Assembly (NCBI RefSeq): GCF_010015585.1
Contig: NW_022985076.1
Location: 124,001 to 188,000, forward strand
Origin: Eremomyces bilateralis CBS 781.70
Taxonomy: Eukaryota > Ascomycota > Dothideomycetes > Eremomycetales > Eremomycetaceae
Direction of reading: 5' to 3'
DNA length: 64,000 nt
The translations under genes and the position numbers were made by a program. The notes under the pieces were generated by a model. The model was not told where the DNA came from. It saw only the letters and a list, made by a program, of their open reading frames with translations, and ran no database searches. Shown here piece after piece: positions 35,450 to 46,029 of the stretch (position 1 is the stretch's first letter; every line of letters begins with the position of its first letter).

Positions 35450-35725
35450 TCATACTTCCTTGAGGAAACGTTTGAGCTCCTCCAGCTTGTCGGTCTTGAC
35501 GAGGACCGTCTCGTCATCGAGGTCTTCGATGATAATCTCATTGCGCCGCTGCTTGTCGATCTTGACGATGATGGCTTTGATGCTTGCGTCGCACTCGACG
35601 AGGGCGCCTAGGATGTTCGTTAATGAGAGATCTGAGGAGAAGATGTTGGGGGGGTGTGAGGGAGTCGAGGTTCTGTATATTGTGCCAGAGCGAACAACAA
35701 GCATACCTTTGACGGCTTTGACCAT
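35450..35725 (-). CDS. TFB5: TFIIH subunit Tfb5 (TTDA homologue)
   Basis: Smallest core subunit of TFIIH, needed for nucleotide excision repair and stabilising p52/Tfb2. Exon 1 is just 19 nt (35725-35707), encoding MVKAVK plus one base; exon 2 is 35607-35450. The 99-nt intron has a GTATGC donor and ATCCTAG acceptor. The 58-residue product runs MVKAVKGALVECDAS, IKAIIVKIDKQRRNEIII, EDLDDETVLVKTDKLEELKR, which is the REX1/Tfb5 domain nearly end to end. An upstream ATG at 35857 in the same frame is rejected because the family begins exactly at MVKA. Confidence 0.93.
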   Translation of the reverse strand: MVKAVKGMLVVRSGTIYRTSTPSHPPNIFSSDLSLTNILGALVECDASIKAIIVKIDKQRRNEIIIEDLDDETVLVKTDKLEELKRFLKEV

Positions 35726-36504
35726 GGTTCGTCTAGCGGAATGTGGTGGATACGGTTGGAGGTAGAATAAGGAGTGTCGTATCGACGAGCGAGGAAGGGA
35801 GTTGATATATAAGTAAGGGAATCTTCCGCTCACCAGTGTATATGGAGTATCAACCAAACTTCACGTTATGAGTTGCAGCGCTCCAATCCACACTTAACTG
35901 TGTATGGCTTAACTGTATGGCTGACACACAGAGACACTCCATGAAACTCGGCTGGTTCCACCCGTTCCAGTAATTCAATACCTTACGTCCGTAGTAGTTA
36001 ACACTTAGCTCTTAGGTCATGCAAGAAAGCGCGCCTCTCCAGCATCCATGAATCATGATCCACGCCATTCCGGACCCTTAAAGGCGCCATCTCAATAGAG
36101 TTAATATCCCACAACTCCACGCTTACCCACTCAACTAGAGTTACCTGACTTCCCCTCAATTCCGTTGTCTGCATCAGACTGGAATATCAGATTGAACTTG
36201 GAAGACAGCTCGTTGTTCAATTCTGTCATATTCCTTTCTGGCTGAGGTTACACACCGATGTCGACTATAACTCGTTATGACCATCCCCGGTTGCTTCTTC
36301 CATTATCGCCATTTCATCCATACATCTGGGTTCAGGCCGATTGAATGAAGCTGATGATAACACCCCAACTCAACTGGCGACCTGGTTATTAACCTGAGCG
36401 ACATCATGTTTGTGGAGAACAGCGATTGAGACACCATTGCTCCTCTACTTCCCTTCGAAATCCTCCTGAAGCCGGCTATCATCAGCTTCTAATAGAAGAC
36501 GACC
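35726..36504. promoter_or_regulatory. Divergent intergenic region between Tfb5 and a membrane protein gene
   Basis: About 0.8 kb containing both promoters. No coding sequence supported. No named regulatory element could be assigned. Confidence 0.5.
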
Positions 36505-37185
36505 ATGGCCGATTCACCGACATCTCCTTTGTCCTCCTCCTCCTCCTCCTCATCCCCATCCACCCTCTCAACCTCCATCTCTCTGCCCCTCTCCTCCTCC
36601 ACCCTCCTCAACCCCGTCCCCCTCCCCTCCACCTTCACCCTCAACCCCCCCCTCACCAACCTCACCACTACCCCCACCTCCACCACCAAACCCGCCACCA
36701 CCCCTCACCGCCCCGGCGCCCCGCCCTTCGACCCAAACGAACAGCGTGAATCCAGCCTCCTCAACTACTATTTCGTCTTCCTCGCCCTCCTCATCGCCTT
36801 CGTCGGCCTCGCCATCTGGATCGTCCACCGGCGCAAGAAACGCCGCAAGCAGCGCCTCCTCGCCCGCGGTCAGCACGCCCTCGCCCGCGACCTCGAGGGC
36901 TGGACGAGTCGGAGACGGTGGTATCGGGGGGGTTGGCGGATTGGGGAGGTGACGCCGAGGAGCCAGGCAGAGGGGTTGAATGAGTTGGGGGAGGCGCCGC
37001 CGCCGTATACTTCGAGTGAGGGGGGAGCGGAGGAGGGGGGAAGGCCCGGGACTGTGGAGAGGAGGGAGGAGGTGGAGTTGGTGGAGAGGCCGAGGGCGTT
37101 GCATGCGAGGGGGGGTTCGCTGCCGCCGGATTATGCAACGTCGACGGCTTCACGGAGTACAGTGGGGATCAATCGGGGTGGATAG
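36505..37185 (+). CDS. Ser/Thr-rich single-pass membrane protein with two PPxY motifs
   Basis: Single exon, 226 residues, no named family. Residues 4-70 are Ser/Thr/Pro-rich with NLTT, suggesting an O-mannosylated ectodomain. A single transmembrane helix follows at about 86-107 (LLNYYFVFLALLIAFVGLAI) with a stop-transfer cluster HRRKKRRKQR. The cytosolic tail carries PPPY (165-168) and PPDY (207-210), the PY motif bound by WW domains of Rsp5/Nedd4-type ubiquitin ligases. No signal peptide precedes the ectodomain, so it would be a type III (N-out) or C-tail protein. Layout resembles wall-stress sensors and ubiquitin-ligase adaptors, but this is inference. A Ser homopolymer from (TCC)n is included. 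Confidence 0.75.
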   Translation: MADSPTSPLSSSSSSSSPSTLSTSISLPLSSSTLLNPVPLPSTFTLNPPLTNLTTTPTSTTKPATTPHRPGAPPFDPNEQRESSLLNYYFVFLALLIAFVGLAIWIVHRRKKRRKQRLLARGQHALARDLEGWTSRRRWYRGGWRIGEVTPRSQAEGLNELGEAPPPYTSSEGGAEEGGRPGTVERREEVELVERPRALHARGGSLPPDYATSTASRSTVGINRGG

Positions 37186-37405
37186 GATGTTTGCGGGGTG
37201 GCTCCGTGCTGGCTTTTATTGGGGAGGGATGCGGGATTACGGATATGGATCCGTCCATTGTCTTCACGGGATTATTTTATGATGGGCATAGCGATTGGTG
37301 TTTGGGGACGGGGTTGGTTGCCATTCGCTTTCTACAAAGTGTATTGTACAGACTTTTAATACATGACGACGGTAACGACTATAAATGACATGGGATTCGG
37401 CGTAT

Positions 37406-38792
37406 CTATGGCCGCGGCATGAAACTCGGCCGCTCCATTGGTGCTTCCCTTGCTCTCAATCGTGAGCGGATCATCACTGGCTCCTCTACTTTCTCCGCAG
37501 CGCTGGTACCGTCAAGCAACGGCACCGCGTCACCCCGCGACTCTCCAAACCCCTCCAGCTGCGCAATGCGCCGCTGTTCCAGCTCCTGCTTCCGCTCCGG
37601 CGTCATGATCCACTCCTTCGGGAACTCATGGAACGGCTTCGGGGTATAGTACCGGAAGTCGAACGGCACGTCCTCGAACGTATCCTTGCCGTCGCGTGCT
37701 TCGGCAATGAGACCGTTGATCGTGTCGCCCAGGAACCGCTTGTTCTGCGCCTGCGTCCCAAACGCCTCGCTGCTCATCTTGATGATTCCCGTGCCCGGGT
37801 GGTACCGCGAGCCGGCGATCTTGATCAGCTTGTCGCGCTGCTGTTCGCTGAGGTTCGGGAGGTCGTTCGGGTCGAGCTCCACGACGACTTTCCTCGCGGC
37901 GGGATGGTCTTCGCCTAGATATGTCGTGTACCGGAAACGCAGCGGATGCGTCTTCTTCGGCGGCTCAAATGGCCTCGCGTATTCTATTCCAATCAGCCTC
38001 GTTTCCCACATCGTCCTGCGTTCACCTACTGCTAAGAAGCGGCAACTCCCACGCCACCCACCGCGCATACTCCCGGATCTCCCGCTGCTGCTCCAACTCC
38101 GCATGCGCCGCCGGCGCCACATCGTCGTTCCCAAACGGCTCATCCAACCCCTCCTGGTCGGGCCGCACTGCATCCATATTCCAGAACCCCAATTTCGGCC
38201 GTCGCCGATCGCCTGCGCCCAGCGCCTGCAACGCGGCGTCGGAGAGCGATCCCGGGCGCACACCGTACTGCTGATGCCGCTGGCGGAGATCGTGCGCCTG
38301 GTTGCGGAGCGCGTGCTTCTCGGCCTCGGAGAGTTGGGCGTATTGGAGCTCGGCATCGTGGAGGAGCGGGGATTTTTCGTCCCGCGGGATGAAGGGCCAG
38401 AGTTCTTGGATTTCGGGCTCGAGGAGGCAGATGGAGTCGGGGGCATCGGAGGGAGAAGGGGGGCGGGCGGATTGGTCGGTGGTGCGGTTGGGGGTCTGCG
38501 ATGGTTGAGCTGGCTCGCTGTCTGATGCTCTTGCTGATGTAGACTCTTTTGCTGGAGTTTCCTCGGCATTTGTGGACGATCTCTCTTGAATATCGACGTC
38601 TTTTTTCACCTCGTCTTTCACACCGTCTTTTACATCATCCGACTGTCGGAGTCCCCGTGATTGAGTGAACTGTCTCCTCCATGGCTGTCTCAAGTCATGA
38701 GCAATATGTGATCGCGTGCATGGCGGTGACCGGATTTGTCTCCTGCATGCACCCAAGGCACATCGCCCCAAAGAATTGGCGAGTGAAGCCAT
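37406..38792 (-). CDS. RSM24: Mitochondrial small ribosomal subunit protein mS35 (Rsm24 type)
   Basis: Structural protein of the mitochondrial 37S/28S small subunit. Exons 38792-38030 and 37983-37406 with a 46-nt intron give 446 residues. The N-terminus (MASLANSLGRCALGACRRQI) is an Arg-rich presequence, followed by a long variable Ser/Glu segment. Conserved blocks are EYARWVAWELPLLSKYARPF formed across the intron, PLRFRYTTYLGEDHPA, KVVVELDPNDLPNL, KLIKIAGSRYHPGTGIIKMS, and YYTPKPFHEFPKEWIMTPER. It is longer than the yeast protein (about 320 residues), as is common in filamentous fungi. It diverges from Dsc2 with only 242 bp between start codons. Confidence 0.9.
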
Positions 38793-39034
38793 TGGGACTC
38801 ATCAATGGAATGTATCAAGAATGGCGCGTCCGTATTGAGAAAGTTTCAAGCTTCGAAGATGGACGGGGAGGAGGAAATCCGCCTAAACTTCGGGAAATTG
38901 TGGCTTTAATATCTAATGAGTAACGTAGTCCAGAGCTCCAGTCCCCTCCTGACATCAAGGTACAAATGTGCTGTGAAATCCAGTGATCGGTCGGCTCATG
39001 GGCATGTCTAAGTAACGACTCCTCTCACTTCAGA
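38793..39034. promoter_or_regulatory. Compact bidirectional promoter between mS35 and Dsc2
   Basis: Only 242 bp separate the two divergent start codons, so regulatory elements must be shared or overlapping. No individual site identified. Confidence 0.6.
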
Positions 39035-40037
39035 ATGTATATATCCGGTTTTACAGGGACTCCGGTTACAAAATTGTTAATCGGGTCAATCATCGCCTCC
39101 GCCGTCGCCGTCAGCATCTTCGACGTCAAATACCTCGTCCCCCTCCAAGTGATCCCACACATCTGGGAATATGGGCAAATATGGCGGTTCCTTACCTGGC
39201 AAGGCGCATATTTAAATAGTACCGAAGTGCTGTTTGCTGTCATATCCATTTATCAGATTCGAGTGGTGGAACGGCTATGGGGGAGTAGAAAGTTCGCGGT
39301 ATATGCTACCTGTACTGAACTTCATGGATGTTTGCTAATAGCTACAGTCTTTTCTCCTCCTAACTCTCCCATACACCACCCTCTTACCACCCTTACTCCT
39401 CCTCCTCATCCTCCGCCCCTTCTCCTTCAACACCCTCAATCTCCTCCCCGCCGGGCCCACCGCCATCCTCTTCGCCCTCCTTTCCCAATACCACTCCGCT
39501 ATCCCCCACACCTACAAATACAACCTCTCCACCTCCCTCTCCCCCTCCCCTCCCCACCCCGAACCCGAACCGAAATTAACCTCCAAATCCATCACCTACC
39601 TCACTTCCCTCCAGCTCCTCGCCCCTAACTTCCCCTCCTCCCTCCTCCCTGCCCTCATCGGCTGGTCCGTCGGAAACCTCTGGCGCGCAGACGCCTTACC
39701 GGGCGTCAACACCGCTTCCCGAATCCCATGGTGGTTGCTCCCCGCCTCGTCGCGCCCACCGTCCGCCATGGCGCCCTCGGATCGCATCCCGGCCGCATCA
39801 ACTTCCAGGGGTAGTTGGACCTCGTGGATCTGGTCCGTGCTTCCGGGGACTCGCGCAGCGGAGAGGAGGGAGTATGAGGGGCTGAGGAGAAGGATGGAAG
39901 CGGAGGCTTCGGCAACGGGGGAGGGGTCGGGGACGGCGGGTGAGGGGAGTGGTGCGGCGAGGGGGCGGACGGGGAGTAGGCCGTTGAGGAGCATGTTGGT
40001 TGAGCAGCTTGGGGGGAGCGGGGATCCGAGAGTATGA
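39035..40037 (+). CDS. dsc2: Dsc E3 ubiquitin ligase complex subunit 2 (rhomboid-like, UBAC2 homologue)
   Basis: Pseudo-rhomboid subunit of the Golgi Dsc complex, which activates the sterol regulator SREBP in many fungi and degrades orphan membrane proteins. Exons 39035-39298 and 39348-40037 give 317 residues. [63 protein letters not shown] and RLWGSRKFA correspond to the Dsc2/derlin-like N-terminal domain. Exon 2 adds hydrophobic helices ([28 protein letters not shown]) and YLTSLQLL with GWSVGNLWR. The C-terminal tail is Ser/Arg-rich and unstructured; the last residues do not form an obvious UBA domain. Catalytic rhomboid residues (GxS) are absent, as in the family. Confidence 0.85.
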
Positions 40038-40749
40038 TGTGATGGTGTGGATGGATTCATGTTAGGAGATGGCTCTGTACTGTGGCTGGCTTAAATTCAT
40101 TGCATGGTAAATAGTGGCGGACTCACGAGCTGGTAGTGATGTTATACATGATGTAAATTGCGAAAGCCCCTGTATATCCAATAGGATAGGTAATAGATCT
40201 TCCCACGGTCATCTGCTCAGCGCAGACATAGCGAGCAGGGTTGGAGCAATGTCAAAATAATAGATATGACTGTTCAAGTTGGTTGAGAGCTTCACACATA
40301 TTGAGAGGAGACATCTGTATTGCACCGCTTTTTCGCTACTGAAGTTGATGTTTTTAGAGCCTTGTACTTTTATATATTGCAAGTGGACAATTGGAATACG
40401 GACTGCTACAGTGTAACATGAACGCCGTGGTTGTCTCCAACCTTTGGCCAAGTCCTCTCAGTGATCTCCTGTGCTTACGCTGATATTTGTGTTATATTGA
40501 TTGAGAACCAGCTTATCGCTCTACTTAAACAAGGCATCACAGAAGTACCTAACACATGATTGTTACAACCCTTCAGGGTACATGAATCTACACCAACCTC
40601 ACTGAAGGCCCAAACAACTCGACGAAACATAAGAAGCATTTCAAGCAAAGCAACCCATTTCCACACTCCCACATGCACGGCTAACCAACCTCCTTTCCCT
40701 AGAACCCTTAAACCTCCTTTGCCCTCACATTCCGCCACACCAGCCATGT
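40038..40749. other. Convergent 3' flanks, no gene seen
   Basis: About 0.7 kb between the ends of Dsc2 (+) and the mucin-like protein gene (-). Partly A/T-rich; no open frame with support. Confidence 0.5.
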
Positions 40750-41984
40750 TCACGGCAACTCTACCACATGCAAAGGCCTCGTCGGCTGGTTCTCCAACTC
40801 CGGTACATCGCCTGGCGCCACCGGCACCGGTTTCATCATGCTCGGGCCCAGGTTCCGAGACGACCGATGTATACCCGCTGGGTTCTCCGTTCCCGGTTTA
40901 TACTCCGTCATCATCACCGGCGAGGTAACCGGTGGCACTTCGTCTGGGGTCTCGGGACGCTTCCGTCGGAGCAGAAGGAGTAGCGTCGCGCCGAATACCA
41001 GAAGGCCGCCGCCTCCAACGCCACCGGCTATCCCAGCGATTTGGGTGGTTGAGAGAGGGGGCGGGCTGGAGTCGGCGGAATAATAGATTTCTCGAGTCAC
41101 GGCTGGGGGGGATCCGGACGATTCAGTGCGGGTGTGGGTCGGGCGAGGCTCTTCACTCTCTTGTGGTGGAGTTGCACCATCTACAACATCTGCTGGAGGA
41201 AGGAACGGAGCGCCGGAGAGAGGTGGTGCTGTATTGTCGACGGTCTGGCTTGAGGATGGTGGTGGGCCTGAGCTTGGACTCGTCGTGGATTCGCCTTGCA
41301 GCGATGATGCGCTCTTCGTCTCTATCTTGGTTACCGTGTTTGTAACTGTACCTGCTGCCAAACTTGTCTTGTCCCAGTCCCAGGAATTGAACGGTTCCGG
41401 TCCTCTGGTACCGTAGCCTTCCATCTCATATTCTCCAACTGGAATATCCAGTTGTCCAGTCGCTCCTCCGACCAGAAACCTGTCAGAAAACCTCAATGTA
41501 TACCCAGAACCAGGCCGCGTGGCATTCATACAGAGGAAGCTAAACGATTCATTTATTGTTAGTCGGAGATATGTCTCTTGGCCTGGATGTTCTCTTACAA
41601 AGGCGCGCTAAAACTTGCCACGCCAACATTCCTGGGAATGATAACCTCGACCTCCATGGCTACCTCCCCATTTGAAGAGAACCTCCCGTTGCTGACAAGG
41701 CCGGCTATAGATCGGTAGTGCTTTGCCAGCAGTTAGCCAATGCCGAACACAGGCCGAACAGCTCCGGGCCAGGAGCTCACCGATTGATCATTGCCTCCGG
41801 CATACAAGTCCAAAGTATATGTCAACAGTTCCTCAATCGTCGGCGAGTGGCCATCATCCCCCCATTTCACTCTTAGCTTCTCCATACACGGAACGGATTT
41901 CCCGGTCAGCTCTTGACTGAACCGCACGTTCGCGTCCACGAAGGGGTGGAGAATAGCTGCGATTAAGAGCAACTGTGAACGCAT
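40750..41984 (-). CDS. Secretory single-pass membrane protein with Ser/Thr/Pro-rich stalk
   Basis: Exons 41984-41781, 41720-41599 and 41539-40750 give 371 residues. A signal peptide (MRSQLLLIAAILHPFVDA) is followed by a compact ectodomain with Cys near residues 33 and 112. A Ser/Thr/Pro-rich stalk of about 130 residues comes next, then one transmembrane helix at about 276-299 (IAGIAGGVGGGGLLVFGATLLLLL) and a basic cytosolic tail (RRKRPETPDE). This is the common design of fungal wall-anchored sensors and adhesin-like proteins. I do not recognise the ectodomain and assign no function. Splice sites are standard (GTGAGC, GTAAGA donors) and phases agree. Confidence 0.75.
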
Positions 41985-42484
41985 TGCCGTTATCCTCAGA
42001 AGCACCTGCGGACATAGATCAAAATAGAGGTTGTAATGTATGTCGAAACAAGAAAATAACGTGGATTTGATCTGCACATATTGTCCCATATACCTGATGA
42101 TTAGTTTGCGAATTTTGCTCGACGTCGTACTCAATGTACGTACCCGGCCGAGGATTACGAAGCCGTTAGAATGGCTACGTTTGGAAGACAACGGGACCGA
42201 GACGCGCTTCAGATTGTCACACAGGACGGCTTAAGCTTGTTCGCTTCAGCCTATTCCGTATGGGAAGGGGAAATTAGGGAGAAGACCAATTGAAAGGACT
42301 AAATTGACTGTTGCCATCCCGACCGGCTGGGAACTGCAAACTGAATTATCATAGAAATGTGAACCAAACAATCACCCAATGACTTTATAGATATGAATTG
42401 GATATTTGAAAACCAGATTAGGGAATAACGCAAATTACTAAAGAGAACAGGACAAAAAATCAGACCGCACCAATGAGACACTAT
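41985..42484. other. Intergenic between two minus-strand genes
   Basis: About 0.5 kb with the promoter of the mucin-like gene and the 3' flank of the arrestin-like gene; nothing else seen. Confidence 0.5.
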
Positions 42485-43828
42485 CTAATAGTCGGCCGTA
42501 CTAGCATTGATATATACGTTGGCTAACTTCTTCTGTAGCACAACCTTCTCGCCGCAAAACTCAGCTTCCGTCGCCATGGAAATCTTGTACGAGCATGAAA
42601 AGTACCCCGTGTCAAAGGATGGAATCAATCCGGGAGAGGAAAGAGGCGCCTCAAACCGGAACGGATACACCGCAATGGGCATATCGTCCCCATCAGCAAC
42701 CCCTCCCTTCCGGGACTGTGTCACTGCCTTGATCTTCCCGCTCAAGCCTGTCGAAGGTCGCAATTCAAAGTCCAGCGAGGTTTCCACCTCATCCGGCCCG
42801 TCCTTCTTGGATGCAGCGTTTTTGTCGCCATGGAACTTCGCCGTTCGCTCCATCGACAACGACTTCAGCCTAATCTTCGCGAGCGGAAAGTTGACATCCA
42901 CGCCGTCGGCAGCATAGACTTCCAACTGAACCGAGCCTTCGAGCAGCCTGCCCGAACTGACGTGCGGATCGATTCTTGCCCTCAGCCTCACCTCAACCTG
43001 CGGACCCTCGGAGCTTTTCCCTGCTATGCGCCTGAACAGCGATGACCGACTGCTCCCACCGTTGGGTGCAAGCGCAGAGCTTGATACCAGAGTTTTGGCG
43101 GTCACGAAGTCAATGACATCGATCGGCGGATTGGCCATCGACGCGGGCGCGTATTTGAATTCCTCCCGCGCCTCCAAGGGAATCAGTTTGTTCTCATTCG
43201 CCGAAGCAGGTTGCAACCCGAGTGACGCCTCAAGCACATACTCCACGACGGCTCCATGATGTACGCAGAGGGCGACTCGGATGCTAGGAGGGAGTGGTGT
43301 TGCACCGTGACTGAGGGCAGCAGCGCTTGTATCGCTATTACCATATGCTGCTGGTGCGGCGGTGTCATTGGTGGCTGTATATGCTGGAAGTGGGCTTTCT
43401 TCCTGAGAGAGCGCGGTCGCAGGGATGACGAAGGTGAACGGCCAACTGTGGTCCCGGCCACGGACGATGGGCGTCTCGCCTTGATCTGTGTTGGTTGTAG
43501 GAGAGATCAGTTTAATGTCCTGGGCATACATCTTCTCGAAGTGCCATGCGGAGGCGGTGCTCACCTTTGCTCGGAAGTCGCGGACTCGGATGGGCCCGTG
43601 GTAGACCTTGTCAATTGCCGTCACGACATTGCAAGATAGAGTGATGGTAAGGTGGGAGGCGAAGAAGTCGGCATTCGCATCGTGCGTAGGAAAAGCGATA
43701 TATCCCGAAATGGGATCATTAGGATGATACAAGTGATCGCGGTTAGCGTTGGTGATGTGGATCTTTAAATCTGATGCCCCAAGACCAGTGGTCTTCACAA
43801 TGCTGTCATCAAGGAGTTGGAGGTCCAT
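42485..43828 (-). CDS. Arrestin-fold domain protein
   Basis: Single exon, 447 residues. The start MDLQLLDDSIVKTTG and the pattern SDLKIHITNANRDHLYHPND, ISGYIAFPTHD and SHLTITLSCNVV match an N-terminal arrestin sandwich as in fungal arrestin-related trafficking adaptors. HSWPFTFVIP and SIRVALCVHHGAVVEYVLEA match the second half. A second sandwich includes VEVRLRARIDPHVSSGRLLEGSVQLEV. I see no PPxY motif, so it may not recruit an Rsp5-type ligase directly. Such proteins usually act in endocytosis or signalling scaffolds; the specific role is unknown. The fold call rests on pattern only. Confidence 0.75.
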   Translation of the reverse strand: MDLQLLDDSIVKTTGLGASDLKIHITNANRDHLYHPNDPISGYIAFPTHDANADFFASHLTITLSCNVVTAIDKVYHGPIRVRDFRAKVSTASAWHFEKMYAQDIKLISPTTNTDQGETPIVRGRDHSWPFTFVIPATALSQEESPLPAYTATNDTAAPAAYGNSDTSAAALSHGATPLPPSIRVALCVHHGAVVEYVLEASLGLQPASANENKLIPLEAREEFKYAPASMANPPIDVIDFVTAKTLVSSSALAPNGGSSRSSLFRRIAGKSSEGPQVEVRLRARIDPHVSSGRLLEGSVQLEVYAADGVDVNFPLAKIRLKSLSMERTAKFHGDKNAASKKDGPDEVETSLDFELRPSTGLSGKIKAVTQSRKGGVADGDDMPIAVYPFRFEAPLSSPGLIPSFDTGYFSCSYKISMATEAEFCGEKVVLQKKLANVYINASTADY

Positions 43829-45310
43829 TTCGCAAACTGGAGCAGGTTTAGAGGATGGTTTCGGTATTCAATCAAATGGTTTGGATGAAGCATCTTTCGA
43901 CTTGGGAGCTTCCCTTGCGATATTTGTACACATCACGAACCGAGATTTGAAGCATCATGGAATGCTATCCCGTTTCACAGCCCGTTCAATCGTACGTGTT
44001 CGCTTCGTTGAAATCATTTGTTGCTCTCGCTAAGCCTGTTTGATACGTAAGCTAAGGATTCCGATGCATGGCCTTTGCAGGAGAATCACGATGTCGCACG
44101 AGCTTGTAGAACTTGGCTAATATATGAGGTAGCTACGTTGACCTTGGCGTTCCGTTTATTGATATAACTTTAGTTCTTGTTGTTGACAATCCTTCACCTG
44201 AACGACGTTGACACAGATGGACCATGATTTAAGCCATCGTCCCACAACCAGCGGATAGTAGGGGTTGTATAGCCCTTAACATGCAGGTTTCTTCTGGTAC
44301 AACTACCTACAGGCGGTTGTGAAGGATGAGCTGGTGCCTGGTGACCATCGGGCTGAGCCATTTGTCATTAAAGCAATTGATTAAAGTTCACATACACACG
44401 GATAGATGATTTGAGCTAAAGGCCCTCGCAGCAGCTCCGCCTCAAAGTTGACCAGCATACTCCAAATCTGTTGGATGCTGGGACAATGAGATCGTGCCCG
44501 AAAGTGCTTCGAGAATGTATGCAGCCATGGTTTTTCTCATCCTCATAAGCCAACGGCCAATCGGAAAAAGAATATGGAATATGGTGCCCGTCCAACGACA
44601 GTCGTCCACCGAGTTCGCAAGGAACTCAAGGTTTCTACACTGCCGCCAGAAATCATTTATCTTAGACCCGTCGACCGGATGATTGACATCATAGGATTCG
44701 ATGGCTCCATGGTAACGGTCGAACTGACTCAACGACAGCCCCGAAGGGCGTCAAGTTGGCCACGGGTCGTTTGTAGTAGAAGAAAAAGAAGAAGAAGTTG
44801 GGAGGTGGAAAAACTCTTTTGAATGTGGTGTCCCAGTCACGTGAACAGGTTGCCCCCTGTAATCTGAGGGACCTGTGACTGCCTCTTTTGGATTAGCATG
44901 CCAGTTCGGTATTAGCGCACGTTTCCGCTTTCAACCCTCCCAAAACTTTCAAACATAAATACCTCTGTCCCCCTCTCGCCAACCCGCTCTCCTCCATCTT
45001 TTCCCATTCACCAATTCATTTCCCGTCCGCCTTCCTTGTCCCCCCCTTCATTTCCGTCGGCCGACCAAGCCCACTTTCGCCCCTGTGACCTATGTCTGCC
45101 CGCGTGAGGAGCGTCGACGATCCACCGGACTTTTCCTCGCGACGGCCACCCCGCCTACCCCCTTCATTCGATTCATGCGATTTGACTGTTCTCCCCTCTC
45201 AAAGGCCCCTCCATGCCAATGGTGAGCAGTTCTGCCCCTTGTCTCGATCGTCCCTATCATTTTGCTTTTCCCCCCAGCTGGATGGAGGATTCCGCTGTCG
45301 GAGAGTTTGA
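43829..45310. other. Intergenic region with promoter-like tract ending at a truncated gene
   Basis: About 1.5 kb. Bases 44940-45090 are strongly pyrimidine-rich on the + strand, like a fungal promoter/leader. They are followed by an ATG at 45092 and a canonical intron-like segment (GTGAGC at 45221 to CCCCCCAG at about 45278), but the frame soon closes. The open frame at 44442-44732 (-) is not recognised. Confidence 0.45.
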
Positions 45311-45820
45311 CAACACTTCCAATCTTCGGAAAATTAGCTTGATGTTACACAAATCCTCCCTGCTTACCTGAATTTCAGTCATTGCGGAATAAAATGTCTT
45401 CCTGAACTGCGGAGGGGTTTTGCCCCTATGTACAGACCACCCGCCAAAAGAATCCATAGCTGTGTCCGCCGGAATGAATTCCATAATCATGAAAGCGACA
45501 CCGATAGCATTATTGCAGCTGGCTCCGTACGCAAATATTTCTGGAACTGGGATCCTTGTTTGTTCGCGAATGACTTGAATTGTATGAATCTCGTTCATAA
45601 GACGCTGAAGTGAATCTGGGCACGGTTTGGGGAGTTGCAGTCGTGCTACCCAACTCGTACCATCGTGAAAGTCGAGCCGCCGGACTATGTTCAGTCCACC
45701 CATATTATACTCAGCAGAGAGCTGGCAGGTAATTTCGACGTCGTCATTGGTATATTTACGTTTTATACCGATTGCGTATTCCTTAACATTGTAATGGCAG
45801 AGTGGAAGTGGGTAAGTCAC
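45311..45820 (-). pseudogene. APH/choline-kinase-like phosphotransferase, 3'-truncated fragment
   Basis: The N-lobe of an aminoglycoside-phosphotransferase-family kinase is visible. Blocks are GLNIVRRLDFHDGTSWVARL, a helix with RLMNEIHTIQVIREQT, IPVPEIFAYG, and VAFMIMEFIPADTAMD. After the block FRKTFYSAMTEIQ comes a 44-nt intron (donor GTAAGC), and the next exon gives IGSVVKLSDSG, also family-like. Homology then stops at about 45.3 kb. The C-lobe with the HGDLH...D catalytic motif is missing and the sequence runs into a promoter-like region of opposite orientation. The fragment is therefore a truncated gene. Many fungi carry numerous such genes of unknown substrate. Confidence 0.75.
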
Positions 45821-46029
45821 GTGCTATGGCGCACTCTCGCGTTTGGAACACCTGCGGGGTTTTATTGACGCGACGACAGTAAACATCCACAGCAACAAGC
45901 AGCCATCCACACATCGACAACACCATCGCTTCCACAAAGGGTACACTATACAAAAGTCCAGAGTTCGGTCTTTTCCACCTACTTGCACCCGCTCAATCTC
46001 CTCCAATAAACCAAATCACTACAGCCCAA

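Noticed and set aside
37686-38525. 279-codon open frame on the + strand
   Set aside because: Antisense to the mS35 gene, whose conserved blocks prove the minus strand is coding.
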